This document shows, piece by piece, positions 19,789 to 29,302 of a stretch of 61,186 bases of DNA. Source of the stretch: an uncultured Pelagibacteraceae bacterium (lineage in GTDB: Bacteria > Pseudomonadota > Alphaproteobacteria > Pelagibacterales > Pelagibacteraceae); NCBI GenBank assembly GCA_902517175.1, contig CABYBM010000002.1, forward strand, positions 1-61,186, in the 5' to 3' direction. The notes below the pieces were generated by a model. The model saw only the letters and a list, made by a program, of their open reading frames with translations. It was not told the DNA's origin and did no database searches. The position numbers and the translations under genes are program-made. The stretch's first letter is position 1; each line of letters opens with the position of its first letter.

Positions 19789-21126
19789 TTAAGTGATGAC
19801 TAATTTATTTTTTATATAATATTTAACGTAAAAGAATAAAATAATTGATATCGACCATTGAAATGTAGCCCAAATATAAAAAAATGTTTTGAAATCTGCA
19901 TTAATATAACTTGCAATATGAAATGACAATATGGGTACTATAACATTTCTTATAATATTATTTAACATGGCTTTTTCTGATTTTTTTAAAGCCATAAAAA
20001 AGCCATTTGAAAGAAAGAAAATTGGATATGCTGGTAAGATAAAGGCTGATATTTTCAAGTACATGGAACCATATGCGATTACTTCAGAATTAGAAGAGAA
20101 GAATTTTGGCACAATGTCAGCACTTAAGTATACAAGAACACCTGAGAATAACATTAAATACAAACCGTATTTTACTGATGTAAAATATGATTGTTCAACT
20201 CGCTTATAATATTTAGCTCCGATATTTTGAGCAATTATAGAAATAATTGCTGTATTTATTCCTAAAATAGGAAGTAAAACAACCTGTTCAATTCTAGTTG
20301 CAGACCCATAACCTGCTACTGCATATTCGCTAGAAAAACCAACATAGGTAAAAACAATAGCAGCCGCTACTGAGTATCCTAAAATAGCAACTGTTATTGG
20401 CATAGATTGAAAGAAAATATTTTTTAGAAAAAAATATTTTACTTTAAAATAACTAAAAGTAATTTTCTTTATTCTTTCATTAGTTAGAATTTTTCTAAGT
20501 ACAATTAAAAGAGAGACAAATTGAGCAATTAGCGTTGCTACACCAATTCCTGATATTCCTAAAGCTGGTATAAATAAAAAACCAAAAATAAAAATAGGAT
20601 TTAAGATTATATTCAGGAAAAAGGATAAAATTAAAGCATTTCTATATGTTACTGTGTCTCCTTCTGCATGTAAAAAAGAATTTAGTGCTACAACTAAAAC
20701 AAACAATATTGTACCCAAGAAAATTATATTTATATATTTTAGACCTAGACTGGTAACCTCTGTCGTTGAATTCATTAATAGAAATACTTTTTCACCGAAT
20801 GTAAAACCAAGTATTGATACAATTAACGAAATAATTATTGCATAGAAAATAACGTTAACAAAATAACCTAAAACATTTTTTTCATTTTTCTCTCCAATAC
20901 TGCTACCAATCAAAGATGTACCAGCTACTGTAACACCAATAGATGTAGCAATTATTATAAAGAAAATTGGAAATGACTTACTTAGAGCAGAAAGCGCCTC
21001 AGGAGATATTTTTCCAGCATAAAAAGTATCAACTATAGTATACAGGGTTTGGAAAAGCGTTCCTATACTAGCTGGTATTGCAAGTTTTCTAACTAAAGTT
21101 GAAACCTTATCTTTTAATAAATTCAT
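19789..21126 (-). CDS. MATE family efflux transporter
   Basis: 445 aa, about 12 hydrophobic segments; LAIPASIGTLFQTLYTIVDTFYAG N-terminus typical of MATE/NorM proteins. Confidence 0.9.
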   Translation of the reverse strand: MNLLKDKVSTLVRKLAIPASIGTLFQTLYTIVDTFYAGKISPEALSALSKSFPIFFIIIATSIGVTVAGTSLIGSSIGEKNEKNVLGYFVNVIFYAIIISLIVSILGFTFGEKVFLLMNSTTEVTSLGLKYINIIFLGTILFVLVVALNSFLHAEGDTVTYRNALILSFFLNIILNPIFIFGFLFIPALGISGIGVATLIAQFVSLLIVLRKILTNERIKKITFSYFKVKYFFLKNIFFQSMPITVAILGYSVAAAIVFTYVGFSSEYAVAGYGSATRIEQVVLLPILGINTAIISIIAQNIGAKYYKRVEQSYFTSVKYGLYLMLFSGVLVYLSADIVPKFFSSNSEVIAYGSMYLKISAFILPAYPIFFLSNGFFMALKKSEKAMLNNIIRNVIVPILSFHIASYINADFKTFFYIWATFQWSISIILFFYVKYYIKNKLVIT

Positions 21127-21144
21127 CTAGTTTGTTTAATGTTG

Positions 21145-22050
21145 TTAATATTCTTTTTGGAAGATATGTCTTTTTCCAACTTTTTTAGCAAGGTTAATTT
21201 GCTTTTGTCTCATTCTAAATCTTGTTTTTTGTTGATCTGTTAATTTATCGTGACAATTTGGACATGAGACGCCTTCCTCATATTTTTTTGAATTTTTAAT
21301 CTGTGGAGAAATTGGTTTTCTGCAACCACTACAAATTAAATAAGAACCAGATTTTAGACCATGTTTTAAACTAACTCTGTTATCAAAAACAAAACATTCA
21401 CCTTTCCATAAACTTTTTTTTTTATTTGTCTTTTTTAAATAATTTAAAATCCCACCTTTTAATTGATATACGTTACTAAAGCCTTTTTTTTCTAGATAAA
21501 CTGAAGCTTTTTCACAACGAATACCACCAGTACAAAACATTGCAATAGGTTGATTTTTTTTAAGATTTTTTAAATATTTTGGAAAATCCCTAAAATTATC
21601 AATATTTGGATTCGTAGAACCTTTAAAAGTACCAACATCATATTCAAATGGTTTTCTAGCATCAATAACAAGTGTTTTTTTATTCCTTATTAATTTATTC
21701 CATTTGTTTGGGTCAACATGACTGTCTTTTTTTTTGATCATTTGACTAAGTTTTAAGTTCATAGGAACAACCTCAGTCTTAATTTTTACTCTAGGTTTAT
21801 GAAACGGTTGAAACAAACTTTTTGATTTATTGAAACTATTAAAATCTTTAAATTTTAAAATTTTTTTTAACTTATTAATAATAGTTTTAATATCTGGTCC
21901 TTTACCAGATATAGTACCATTTACACCTTCTTTTGAAATTATTACTGTTCCTCGAATATTATTTTTTATTAAAACTTCATTTATCAATCTCTTATTTTTT
22001 TTTAAATACTTAATATTTAAAAACCTATAGAAACCAAATACTTCGTACAT
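21145..22050 (-). CDS. trhO: Rhodanese-domain tRNA uridine(34) hydroxylase (TrhO/YceA family)
   Basis: LIKNNIRGTVIISKEGVNGTISG; rhodanese active site MFCTGGIRCEKASVYL; C-terminal CSGCRKPISPQ...CPNCHD. Confidence 0.9.
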   Translation of the reverse strand: MYEVFGFYRFLNIKYLKKNKRLINEVLIKNNIRGTVIISKEGVNGTISGKGPDIKTIINKLKKILKFKDFNSFNKSKSLFQPFHKPRVKIKTEVVPMNLKLSQMIKKKDSHVDPNKWNKLIRNKKTLVIDARKPFEYDVGTFKGSTNPNIDNFRDFPKYLKNLKKNQPIAMFCTGGIRCEKASVYLEKKGFSNVYQLKGGILNYLKKTNKKKSLWKGECFVFDNRVSLKHGLKSGSYLICSGCRKPISPQIKNSKKYEEGVSCPNCHDKLTDQQKTRFRMRQKQINLAKKVGKRHIFQKEY

Positions 22051-22697
22051 TACAATTTCCTACATATAGTCATTCCATCCCCTAGAGGAATTATGGTTTT
22101 CTCTACTCTTTTATCGTTAGAGACAAATTCGTTAAAGTTTTTAATGGTTTTAGTAATTTTGTCATGTTCGTTTTTCTTTGCTACTTCTCCATACCAAAGG
22201 ACATTATCAATGATAATTAAACCACTTGTCTCAAGCAAACTCAATGATCTTTCATAGTATTCTTTATAGTTTCCTTTATCGGCATCTATGAATATGAGTT
22301 CAAATTTTTCTTTAATTTCGTCTAAACTCTCTAGAGCTGGTTTAATTAAAGTTGTAATTTTATGATCTTGTTTTGCTTTTTTAAAAAAATTAATTGCAAC
22401 TTTATTTGTTTGCTCATTTTTATCTAATGCAAGTATTTTACCATCATTAGGTAATGCTAGTGACATAGATAAGGTACTTAAACCTGTAAATGTGCCGATT
22501 TCTAATACTTTTTTTATGTTAGAAACTTTAATAATTAAATGAAGAAACTGAGTTTGTGAAATTGATATCTGCATTCTTTTTATGTCACCAAGTGATGTAT
22601 TGTACTCAATTATCTCTTTTTGGACTGGGTGAAGATTATGTCCATGTTCTAAAATATAATCTTGCAGCTCTTGTGTAATATTAAGGTCTGAACCCAT
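22050..22697 (-). CDS. Class I SAM-dependent O-methyltransferase (caffeoyl-CoA OMT-like)
   Basis: VLEIGTFTGLSTLSMSLALPNDGKILALDKNEQ; LIFIDADKGNYKEYYE; LIIIDNVLWYGEV. Confidence 0.88.
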   Translation of the reverse strand: MGSDLNITQELQDYILEHGHNLHPVQKEIIEYNTSLGDIKRMQISISQTQFLHLIIKVSNIKKVLEIGTFTGLSTLSMSLALPNDGKILALDKNEQTNKVAINFFKKAKQDHKITTLIKPALESLDEIKEKFELIFIDADKGNYKEYYERSLSLLETSGLIIIDNVLWYGEVAKKNEHDKITKTIKNFNEFVSNDKRVEKTIIPLGDGMTICRKL

Positions 22698-22702
22698 AAA
22701 CT

Positions 22703-24178
22703 TTAAAGTTTCTTCTTTAAAATCTCATTTACTAATTGAGGGTTGGCTTTTCCACCTGATACTTTCATTACTTGTCCAACAAAAAAACCAAATAATTTTA
22801 CTTTACCTGATTTGTATTCAGTGGCTTTTTCTCGGTTATCATCAATAACTTTATCAATTAGTGCTTCTAGAGCTTTAGGATCACTCTCTTGTTTTAATCC
22901 TTTTTCTTCGACTATTTTTTTTGGGTCTTTGTCCCCCTCCATCATGTGTTCAAAAACAGTTTTAGCTATTTTCCCAGAAATAGTTCCATCTTTAATTAAA
23001 TTTATTAATTTTGATAAATTACCTGCACTTATGGGGCTTTCAGTTATTTCTAGATTCTTTTCATTTAAAGCAGCAAACAATTCACCAATTATCCAGTTAG
23101 TAGCAAGTTTCACATCTGATTTTTTTATTACATTTTCAAAATAATTAGAGGTTTCATTATCTGAAACTAAAATGGTTGCCTCATAAGGAGATAGTTTGAA
23201 TTTTTCAATAAATCTTTTTTTCTTTTCATCAGGTAACTCTGGAATTTCTAATTTTAACTTTTCTATAAAATCATCTGAAACTTCTAGAGGCAAAAGATCT
23301 GGATCAGGAAAATATCTATAGTCATGTGCATCTTCTTTTGATCGCATTGATCTTGTCTCATTTTTTTTAGTATCAAAAAGTCTAGTCTCTTGATCAATAG
23401 AATGACCATCTTCGATAAGATCTACTTGTCTATTAGCTTCGTATTCAATAGCCATTTGCATAAATTTTATTGAGTTTACATTTTTAATTTCACATCTAGT
23501 TCCAAATTCTTTTGTGCCTTTTTTTCTAACAGAAACATTCACATCAGCTCTTAATGAACCCTCTTGCATATTCCCATCACACGTTCCAAGGTATCTCATT
23601 ATTGATCTTAATTTTTTTACATAAGCATTCACTTCATCTGGTGATCTTAAATCTGGTTTACTAACAATTTCCATTAAGGCAACACCTGATCTATTAAGAT
23701 CAACAAATGTATTTTTTGGGTCTAAATCATGTATGCTTTTACCCGCGTCTTGCTCTAAGTGTAATCTTTCAATACCAACCTCTTTTTGACCATCCGGCAT
23801 ATCTAATATAACTTTACCTTCACCAACAATTGGATCTTTAAATTGAGATATTTGATATCCTTGAGGTAGATCTGCATAAAAGTAATTTTTTCTATCAAAA
23901 ACAGATCGTTTATTTATTTTGGCTTTTAATCCTATGCCGGTTTTTATTGCCTGTTTTACACAATACTCATTTATAACTGGCAGCATACCTGGCAAAGCAG
24001 CATCTACTAAACTTACCTGAGTATTGGGTTCTGCACCAAATTTAGTTGATGATGTTGAAAATAACTTTGATTCTGAAGTGACTTGAGCATGAACCTCTAA
24101 GCCTATTACAACTTCATATTGATTATCTTTTCTATTGATTAGATACTCTGATTTATCTTTACTCATTTTATCCACCAA
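22703..24178 (-). CDS. gatB: Aspartyl/glutamyl-tRNA amidotransferase subunit B
   Basis: [34 protein letters not shown]-type core; C-terminal YqeY-like domain. Confidence 0.98.
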   Translation of the reverse strand: MVDKMSKDKSEYLINRKDNQYEVVIGLEVHAQVTSESKLFSTSSTKFGAEPNTQVSLVDAALPGMLPVINEYCVKQAIKTGIGLKAKINKRSVFDRKNYFYADLPQGYQISQFKDPIVGEGKVILDMPDGQKEVGIERLHLEQDAGKSIHDLDPKNTFVDLNRSGVALMEIVSKPDLRSPDEVNAYVKKLRSIMRYLGTCDGNMQEGSLRADVNVSVRKKGTKEFGTRCEIKNVNSIKFMQMAIEYEANRQVDLIEDGHSIDQETRLFDTKKNETRSMRSKEDAHDYRYFPDPDLLPLEVSDDFIEKLKLEIPELPDEKKKRFIEKFKLSPYEATILVSDNETSNYFENVIKKSDVKLATNWIIGELFAALNEKNLEITESPISAGNLSKLINLIKDGTISGKIAKTVFEHMMEGDKDPKKIVEEKGLKQESDPKALEALIDKVIDDNREKATEYKSGKVKLFGFFVGQVMKVSGGKANPQLVNEILKKKL

Positions 24179-25620
24179 TCAGTAATTTTATTTTTAAAAT
24201 TAATCTTTTCTTCCATTGCATATGCGATGTTTAATAAATTTTGTTCATCAAATGCTTTTCCAATTATTTGTAGTCCTAAAGGATAACCTTTTGCATCATG
24301 ACCAGCAGGTATCGAAATTCCAGGCAAACCTGCCAAATTTACCGGAACTGTAAAAATATCGTTTAAATACATCGAAACAGGATCATTTGTCTTTTCACCT
24401 ATTTTGAACGCTGAACTAGGAGTTGATGGAGTTAATATAGCATCAACTTTTTTATAAGCTTCATCAAAATCATTTTTAATAAGCTTTCTTACTTTTTGAG
24501 CCTTAAGATAATATGCATCGTAATATCCTGATGATAAAACATAAGTCCCAATCATTATTCTTCTTTGAACTTCTGCTCCAAAACCTTCAGATCTAGTTTT
24601 CTCATACATATCTATCAAATTTTCTCCATCAGCTCTAAATCCATATTTAACACCATCATATCGCGCAAGATTAGATGAAGCTTCTGCGGGAGCTACAATA
24701 TAATAAGTTGGTAGAGCATAGTTAGTGTGAGGTAGTGAAATATCTATAATTTCTGCACCACAATCTTTTACATAATCAATACCTTTCTTCCAAAGATCTT
24801 CTATTTCCTTGGGCATTGCATCAACTCTATACTCTTTAGGTATTCCTATTTTTTTTCCTTTGATATTATTAGTTAATTCCTTAACATAATTGTTTCGCTT
24901 AAAATCTATGGAGGTAGAGTCTTTTTCATCATAAGAACTAATAACCTCGTGTAATAAAGCACAATCTCTTACGTTTTGAGCCATTGGTCCTGCTTGATCT
25001 AAAGAAGATGCGAATGCTACAATTCCGTATCTTGAACAACTTCCATAAGTTGGTTTTAAACCAACGATGCCTGTGAAGGATGCAGGTTGTCTAATTGAAC
25101 CACCAGTATCTGTTCCTACTGTAATTGGTGTTAATTGTGCTGCAACAGCTGAAGATGAACCACCTGAGGATCCACCAGGAACTAAATCTTTATCAATTGG
25201 GTTCTGCACACAACCAAAAAAACTTGTTTCATTAGAAGATCCCATGGCAAACTCATCACAATTTAATTTTCCAAGAAGAATAGCTCCCTCATTCCAAATA
25301 TTTTGAGTAACTGTGGACTCATAAGTTGGAATAAAATTATTCAAAATTTTACTCCCTGCAGTAGTTTTAACATTTTTTGTACAAAATAGATCTTTAACAG
25401 CCATTGGTATACCAGGTAATTTTAAATCTAAATTAGGGTTTTCATCAAACTTTTTAGCTTTATCAATTGCAGCTGAAAAGTCTTCTGTTACATAGGCATT
25501 TAACTTTTTGGATTTTTCAGACCTTTCAACAAATGCTTTTGTAACTTCAGTAGATGAAAGTTTTTTGTCTTTAATATTTTTAATTAATTCTGAAAGTGAT
25601 TGTTTTGTAATTTCAGACAT
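24163..25620 (-). CDS. gatA: Aspartyl/glutamyl-tRNA amidotransferase subunit A
   Basis: Amidase signature [46 protein letters not shown]. Confidence 0.98.
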   Translation of the reverse strand: MSEITKQSLSELIKNIKDKKLSSTEVTKAFVERSEKSKKLNAYVTEDFSAAIDKAKKFDENPNLDLKLPGIPMAVKDLFCTKNVKTTAGSKILNNFIPTYESTVTQNIWNEGAILLGKLNCDEFAMGSSNETSFFGCVQNPIDKDLVPGGSSGGSSSAVAAQLTPITVGTDTGGSIRQPASFTGIVGLKPTYGSCSRYGIVAFASSLDQAGPMAQNVRDCALLHEVISSYDEKDSTSIDFKRNNYVKELTNNIKGKKIGIPKEYRVDAMPKEIEDLWKKGIDYVKDCGAEIIDISLPHTNYALPTYYIVAPAEASSNLARYDGVKYGFRADGENLIDMYEKTRSEGFGAEVQRRIMIGTYVLSSGYYDAYYLKAQKVRKLIKNDFDEAYKKVDAILTPSTPSSAFKIGEKTNDPVSMYLNDIFTVPVNLAGLPGISIPAGHDAKGYPLGLQIIGKAFDEQNLLNIAYAMEEKINFKNKITDWWIK

Positions 25621-25907
25621 TATTCAATCACCTTTGGCACAACAAAATAATCCTCATTTTCCTGAGGAGAATTTTTAATTATTTGATCTCTTAAATTTTT
25701 GCTTTTTACCTCATCATCTCTTAACTTTAATGTTGTTTTTGCAACCGAAGTTAAAGGTTGAACATTATCTGTCTTTAATTCATTAAGTTTTTCAATAAAT
25801 TCAAAAATTGAATTTAAATCTCCTGCCAGTTTCTCTGCTTTTTTTTCATCAACAGAAATTCTTGATAATTTTGATATGTGCTTTATTGTTTTAAGATCGA
25901 TACTCAT
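25620..25907 (-). CDS. gatC: Aspartyl/glutamyl-tRNA amidotransferase subunit C
   Basis: [54 protein letters not shown]; internal ATG at 25907 fits GatC homologues better than 25937. Confidence 0.94.
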   Translation of the reverse strand: MSIDLKTIKHISKLSRISVDEKKAEKLAGDLNSIFEFIEKLNELKTDNVQPLTSVAKTTLKLRDDEVKSKNLRDQIIKNSPQENEDYFVVPKVIE

Positions 25908-25957
25908 ATGATAATTAAATATGTCGCAAACTATCACTTAAGTCTAAATTATACAAT

Positions 25958-26413
25958 ATGATCACTATAGAAGAGTTTAAAAAAAAACAGTCAGAAACAT
26001 GTAGATTAATTGGTCTAGATCTTGGCTCTAAAAGAATTGGTGTTTCAATCTGTGATGAAAAACAATCTATAGCTACACCATTAAAAACATTAAATAAAAC
26101 TAGTGCGGATAATTTAATCAGTGAATTAAAAATGATTATTGAAGAAAATAGTATTAAGGGAATTATAATAGGATATCCTATTAATATGGATGGAACTTTA
26201 GGCAGATCTGCCCAGTCTGTTCATGATGTCTCTAACAATCTAGATAAGAAATTAGATATTGATGTTTGTTTATGGGATGAAAGACTCTCAACGGTAGGTG
26301 CATTCAATTTATCTAGTCAATTGGATATAAATGTAACTAAAAGAGAAAAAAATATAGATCAGAATGCTGCTGCATTCATACTTCAAGGAGCAATAGATTT
26401 TTTAAACAATTAA
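25958..26413 (+). CDS. ruvX: Holliday junction resolvase-like RuvX/YqgF
   Basis: LIGLDLGSKRIGVSICDEKQSIATPLKTL; GIIIGYPINMDGTLG; WDERLSTVGA; DQNAAAFILQGAIDF. Confidence 0.93.
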   Translation: MITIEEFKKKQSETCRLIGLDLGSKRIGVSICDEKQSIATPLKTLNKTSADNLISELKMIIEENSIKGIIIGYPINMDGTLGRSAQSVHDVSNNLDKKLDIDVCLWDERLSTVGAFNLSSQLDINVTKREKNIDQNAAAFILQGAIDFLNN

Positions 26414-26455
26414 TGCTTGCCAACTAACTATATTATAGTTATAGAGTTAATTTTA

Positions 26456-27397
26456 ATGGCATCTAAAACCAATAAAGCTATTAAAATCTCTCAAAAACAT
26501 TTGTTAGGTATTCAAGATTTGTCAGTTAATGACATAAATATTATTCTTGATGAAGCTCAAACCTTTATAAAAGTAAATCGAAGTAAGAATAAAAAAATTG
26601 ACGTTTTAAGAGGCAAAACTCAAATAAACCTCTTTTTTGAGCCGTCAACCAGAACTCAAAGCTCATTTGAATTAGCAGGAAAAAGATTAGGAGCTGATGT
26701 GATGTCAATGAACATGGGTAATTCAGCAATTAAAAAAGGTGAAACACTAATTGACACTGCTATGACTTTAAATGCAATGCATCCAGATATCATAGTGATT
26801 AGACATCAAGACTCAGGAGCTTGCAATCTTCTTTCACAAAAAGTTAATTGTGTAGTATTAAATGCTGGGGACGGTCGCAGAGAACATCCTACCCAAGCGT
26901 TACTAGATGCGCTAACAATAATTAACCGAAAAGATAAAATCCAAGGATTAAAAATTGCAATATGTGGAGATATTTTGCATTCACGTGTAGCTAGATCAAA
27001 TATTTACTTGTTAACTATGCTTGGAGCTGAGGTAAATATAGTTGCTCCTACGAATTTGATGCCAAAAGAAATAGAAAAATTTGGGATTAATACTTTTACC
27101 GATATGAAAAAAGGACTGAAAGATTGTGACATTGTAATGATGTTGAGATTGCAAAATGAGAGAATGACCAGTTCTTTCTTGTCATCTAATAGAGAATATT
27201 ATGAATACTATGGTTTAACACCAGACAAATTAGATCATGCAAAACCTGATGCCCTTATTATGCATCCAGGACCAATGAACAGGGGTATCGAAATTGACAC
27301 TAGGTTAGCTGACGATATTAACAAGAGTGTTATTAAGGAACAGGTTGAACTTGGTGTTGCTGTAAGAATGGCGTGTTTAAAAATATTTTGTGAATAA
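26456..27397 (+). CDS. pyrB: Aspartate carbamoyltransferase catalytic subunit
   Basis: [70 protein letters not shown] at 26456 ([10 protein letters not shown]) preferred over 26417. Confidence 0.97.
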   Translation: MASKTNKAIKISQKHLLGIQDLSVNDINIILDEAQTFIKVNRSKNKKIDVLRGKTQINLFFEPSTRTQSSFELAGKRLGADVMSMNMGNSAIKKGETLIDTAMTLNAMHPDIIVIRHQDSGACNLLSQKVNCVVLNAGDGRREHPTQALLDALTIINRKDKIQGLKIAICGDILHSRVARSNIYLLTMLGAEVNIVAPTNLMPKEIEKFGINTFTDMKKGLKDCDIVMMLRLQNERMTSSFLSSNREYYEYYGLTPDKLDHAKPDALIMHPGPMNRGIEIDTRLADDINKSVIKEQVELGVAVRMACLKIFCE

Positions 27398-28684
27398 ATG
27401 AAAAAAAAATACTTTATAAATGCAAATATTGTAGATCCTCACAATTCATTAAACGAAAATGGTGGATTAATTATTGATGAAGATGGAAAGATCGAAGCAA
27501 TAGGTAAAAAAGTAAACAACAATAATCTTCCATCACGAGAAAAACCAATTGATTTAAAAGGAAAATATATCTTCCCTGGTCTTGTGGATATGAGAGTGTT
27601 TGTAGGTGAACCAGGTTACGAATATAAAGAAAATTTTAAAACTTTAAGTAATGCTGCTTTATCTGGTGGTGTAACTTCTGTTGTTACTATGCCAAATACA
27701 GATCCAATTATAGATAATGTTTCTATTGTTGATTTTTTAAAAAGAAGAGGAAGAGATAAATCTAAGATAAATATTTTTCCTTGCGCTTCTTTAACTCATA
27801 ATATCGAAGGAACTAACATGACGGAATTTGGTCTTTTGGCCAAAAAAGGAATAATTGCATTTACTGATGGCGTCAAAACTATTCAAAATACAAGACTAAT
27901 GTCCAGAATAATGAATTCAGCAAAAGACTTGGGTTGTTTAATTATGCAACACGCTGAAGATTTGCATTTATCAGAAAACGGTATGATTAATTCTGGAATA
28001 ATTGCCTCAAAGCTAGGGCTGTCTGGAATACCTGATATTGCTGAAAGAATTATAATTGAAAGAGATTTGACATTGCTTGAAAAGGTTAAATGTAGATATC
28101 ACATCTCACAACTTTCCTCTTCGAAGTCTGTTGATATTATAAAACAAAGAAAAGAAGATATAAAATTTACATCAGGAGTTTCAATAAATAATTTATCTCT
28201 GAATGAAAATGACATTGGAGATTTTAGAACTTTTTTAAAATTATCCCCTCCTCTCAGAAAAGAAGAAGATAGAGAAGCATTGGTCCAAGGATTGAAAGAT
28301 GGCGTGATTGATGTAATCGTCTCAGACCATAAACCTGAAGATGAAGAGTCTAAAAGATTAACATTTTCCCAAGCTGCAACAGGAGCATCAGGTATTGAAA
28401 CACTATTGTCATTAAGCTTAGAATTATTTCATAATGGATCTATTAAATTGGATACTATAATTCAAGCATTGACATCAAATCCTGCTAAAATATTAAATAT
28501 AAATAAAGGAAACTTATCTATTGGAAATGAAGCTGATTTTTGTATTGTAGACATAGACAAACCTTGGGTTGTTAAAAAAGAAAATTTAATCTCTAAATCA
28601 AAAAATACGTCTATAGAAGATAAAAAATTGCAGGGAAAAGTAACCAATACGTTTGTAAAAGGTCAGGAATTATTTAAAGTATAA
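27398..28684 (+). CDS. pyrC: Dihydroorotase-like protein (PyrC/PyrX type, probably non-catalytic)
   Basis: FPGLVDMRVFVGEPGYEYKENFKTLSNAALSGGVTSVVTMPNTDPI; VSDHKPEDEE; amidohydrolase fold without the DxHxH metal motif; directly follows pyrB. Confidence 0.9.
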   Translation: MKKKYFINANIVDPHNSLNENGGLIIDEDGKIEAIGKKVNNNNLPSREKPIDLKGKYIFPGLVDMRVFVGEPGYEYKENFKTLSNAALSGGVTSVVTMPNTDPIIDNVSIVDFLKRRGRDKSKINIFPCASLTHNIEGTNMTEFGLLAKKGIIAFTDGVKTIQNTRLMSRIMNSAKDLGCLIMQHAEDLHLSENGMINSGIIASKLGLSGIPDIAERIIIERDLTLLEKVKCRYHISQLSSSKSVDIIKQRKEDIKFTSGVSINNLSLNENDIGDFRTFLKLSPPLRKEEDREALVQGLKDGVIDVIVSDHKPEDEESKRLTFSQAATGASGIETLLSLSLELFHNGSIKLDTIIQALTSNPAKILNINKGNLSIGNEADFCIVDIDKPWVVKKENLISKSKNTSIEDKKLQGKVTNTFVKGQELFKV

Positions 28685-28686
28685 AA

Positions 28687-29265
28687 ATGGAATTTTTAAC
28701 TATAGGTATAATCTCATACCTAATGGGTTCTATACCTTTTGGATTTATACTAACAAAAATTTTTTTAAAAAAAGATATAAGAGAAATTGGATCTGGCAAT
28801 ATAGGTGCAACAAATGCATTAAGAACAGGTAATAAATTAATTGGTTATTCAACCCTTTTGTTAGATATTATAAAAGCTATACTTCCTGTACTATACGTAA
28901 AGATTAATCATCCAGAATTAATTTATATTGCATCTCTTTGTGCTTTTTTAGGTCATGTTTTTCCAGTTTGGTTAAAGTTTAAAGGTGGAAAGGGTGTGGC
29001 CACATATGTAGGCATATTGTTTACTATAAATATTCTTTTAGGTTTTATTTTTTGTGTATCTTGGTTACTAATTTTTTTAATATCAAAATACTCTTCTTTG
29101 TCATCACTTATTGGTTCACTAACAATACCAGTATATATTTTTTTTAATGATCAAATGAGTAATACATTTTTTTTTGGAATTATGTTTGTATTGATATTTT
29201 ATACTCACAGAGAAAATATTAAACGTCTGAAAAATAAAGAAGAAAGTAAGACAAAAATTTATTAA
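28687..29265 (+). CDS. plsY: Acyl-phosphate glycerol-3-phosphate acyltransferase PlsY
   Basis: YLMGSIPFGFILTK; IGSGNIGATNALRTGNK; HVFPVWLKFKGGKGVATYVG. Confidence 0.96.
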   Translation: MEFLTIGIISYLMGSIPFGFILTKIFLKKDIREIGSGNIGATNALRTGNKLIGYSTLLLDIIKAILPVLYVKINHPELIYIASLCAFLGHVFPVWLKFKGGKGVATYVGILFTINILLGFIFCVSWLLIFLISKYSSLSSLIGSLTIPVYIFFNDQMSNTFFFGIMFVLIFYTHRENIKRLKNKEESKTKIY

Positions 29266-29275
29266 ATTGACTATC

Positions 29276-29293
29276 AACTACTTTTAAGTAGTT
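29276..29293. repeat. Perfect inverted repeat / short hairpin in plsY-topA spacer
   Basis: AACTACTT-TT-AAGTAGTT (29276-29283 / 29286-29293), 10 bp upstream of the topA ATG. Confidence 0.6.
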
Positions 29294-29302
29294 TGTTAAC
29301 TT

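Noticed and set aside
22743-23144. 133-aa ORF on + strand inside gatB
   Set aside because: Antisense shadow ORF; no family resemblance.
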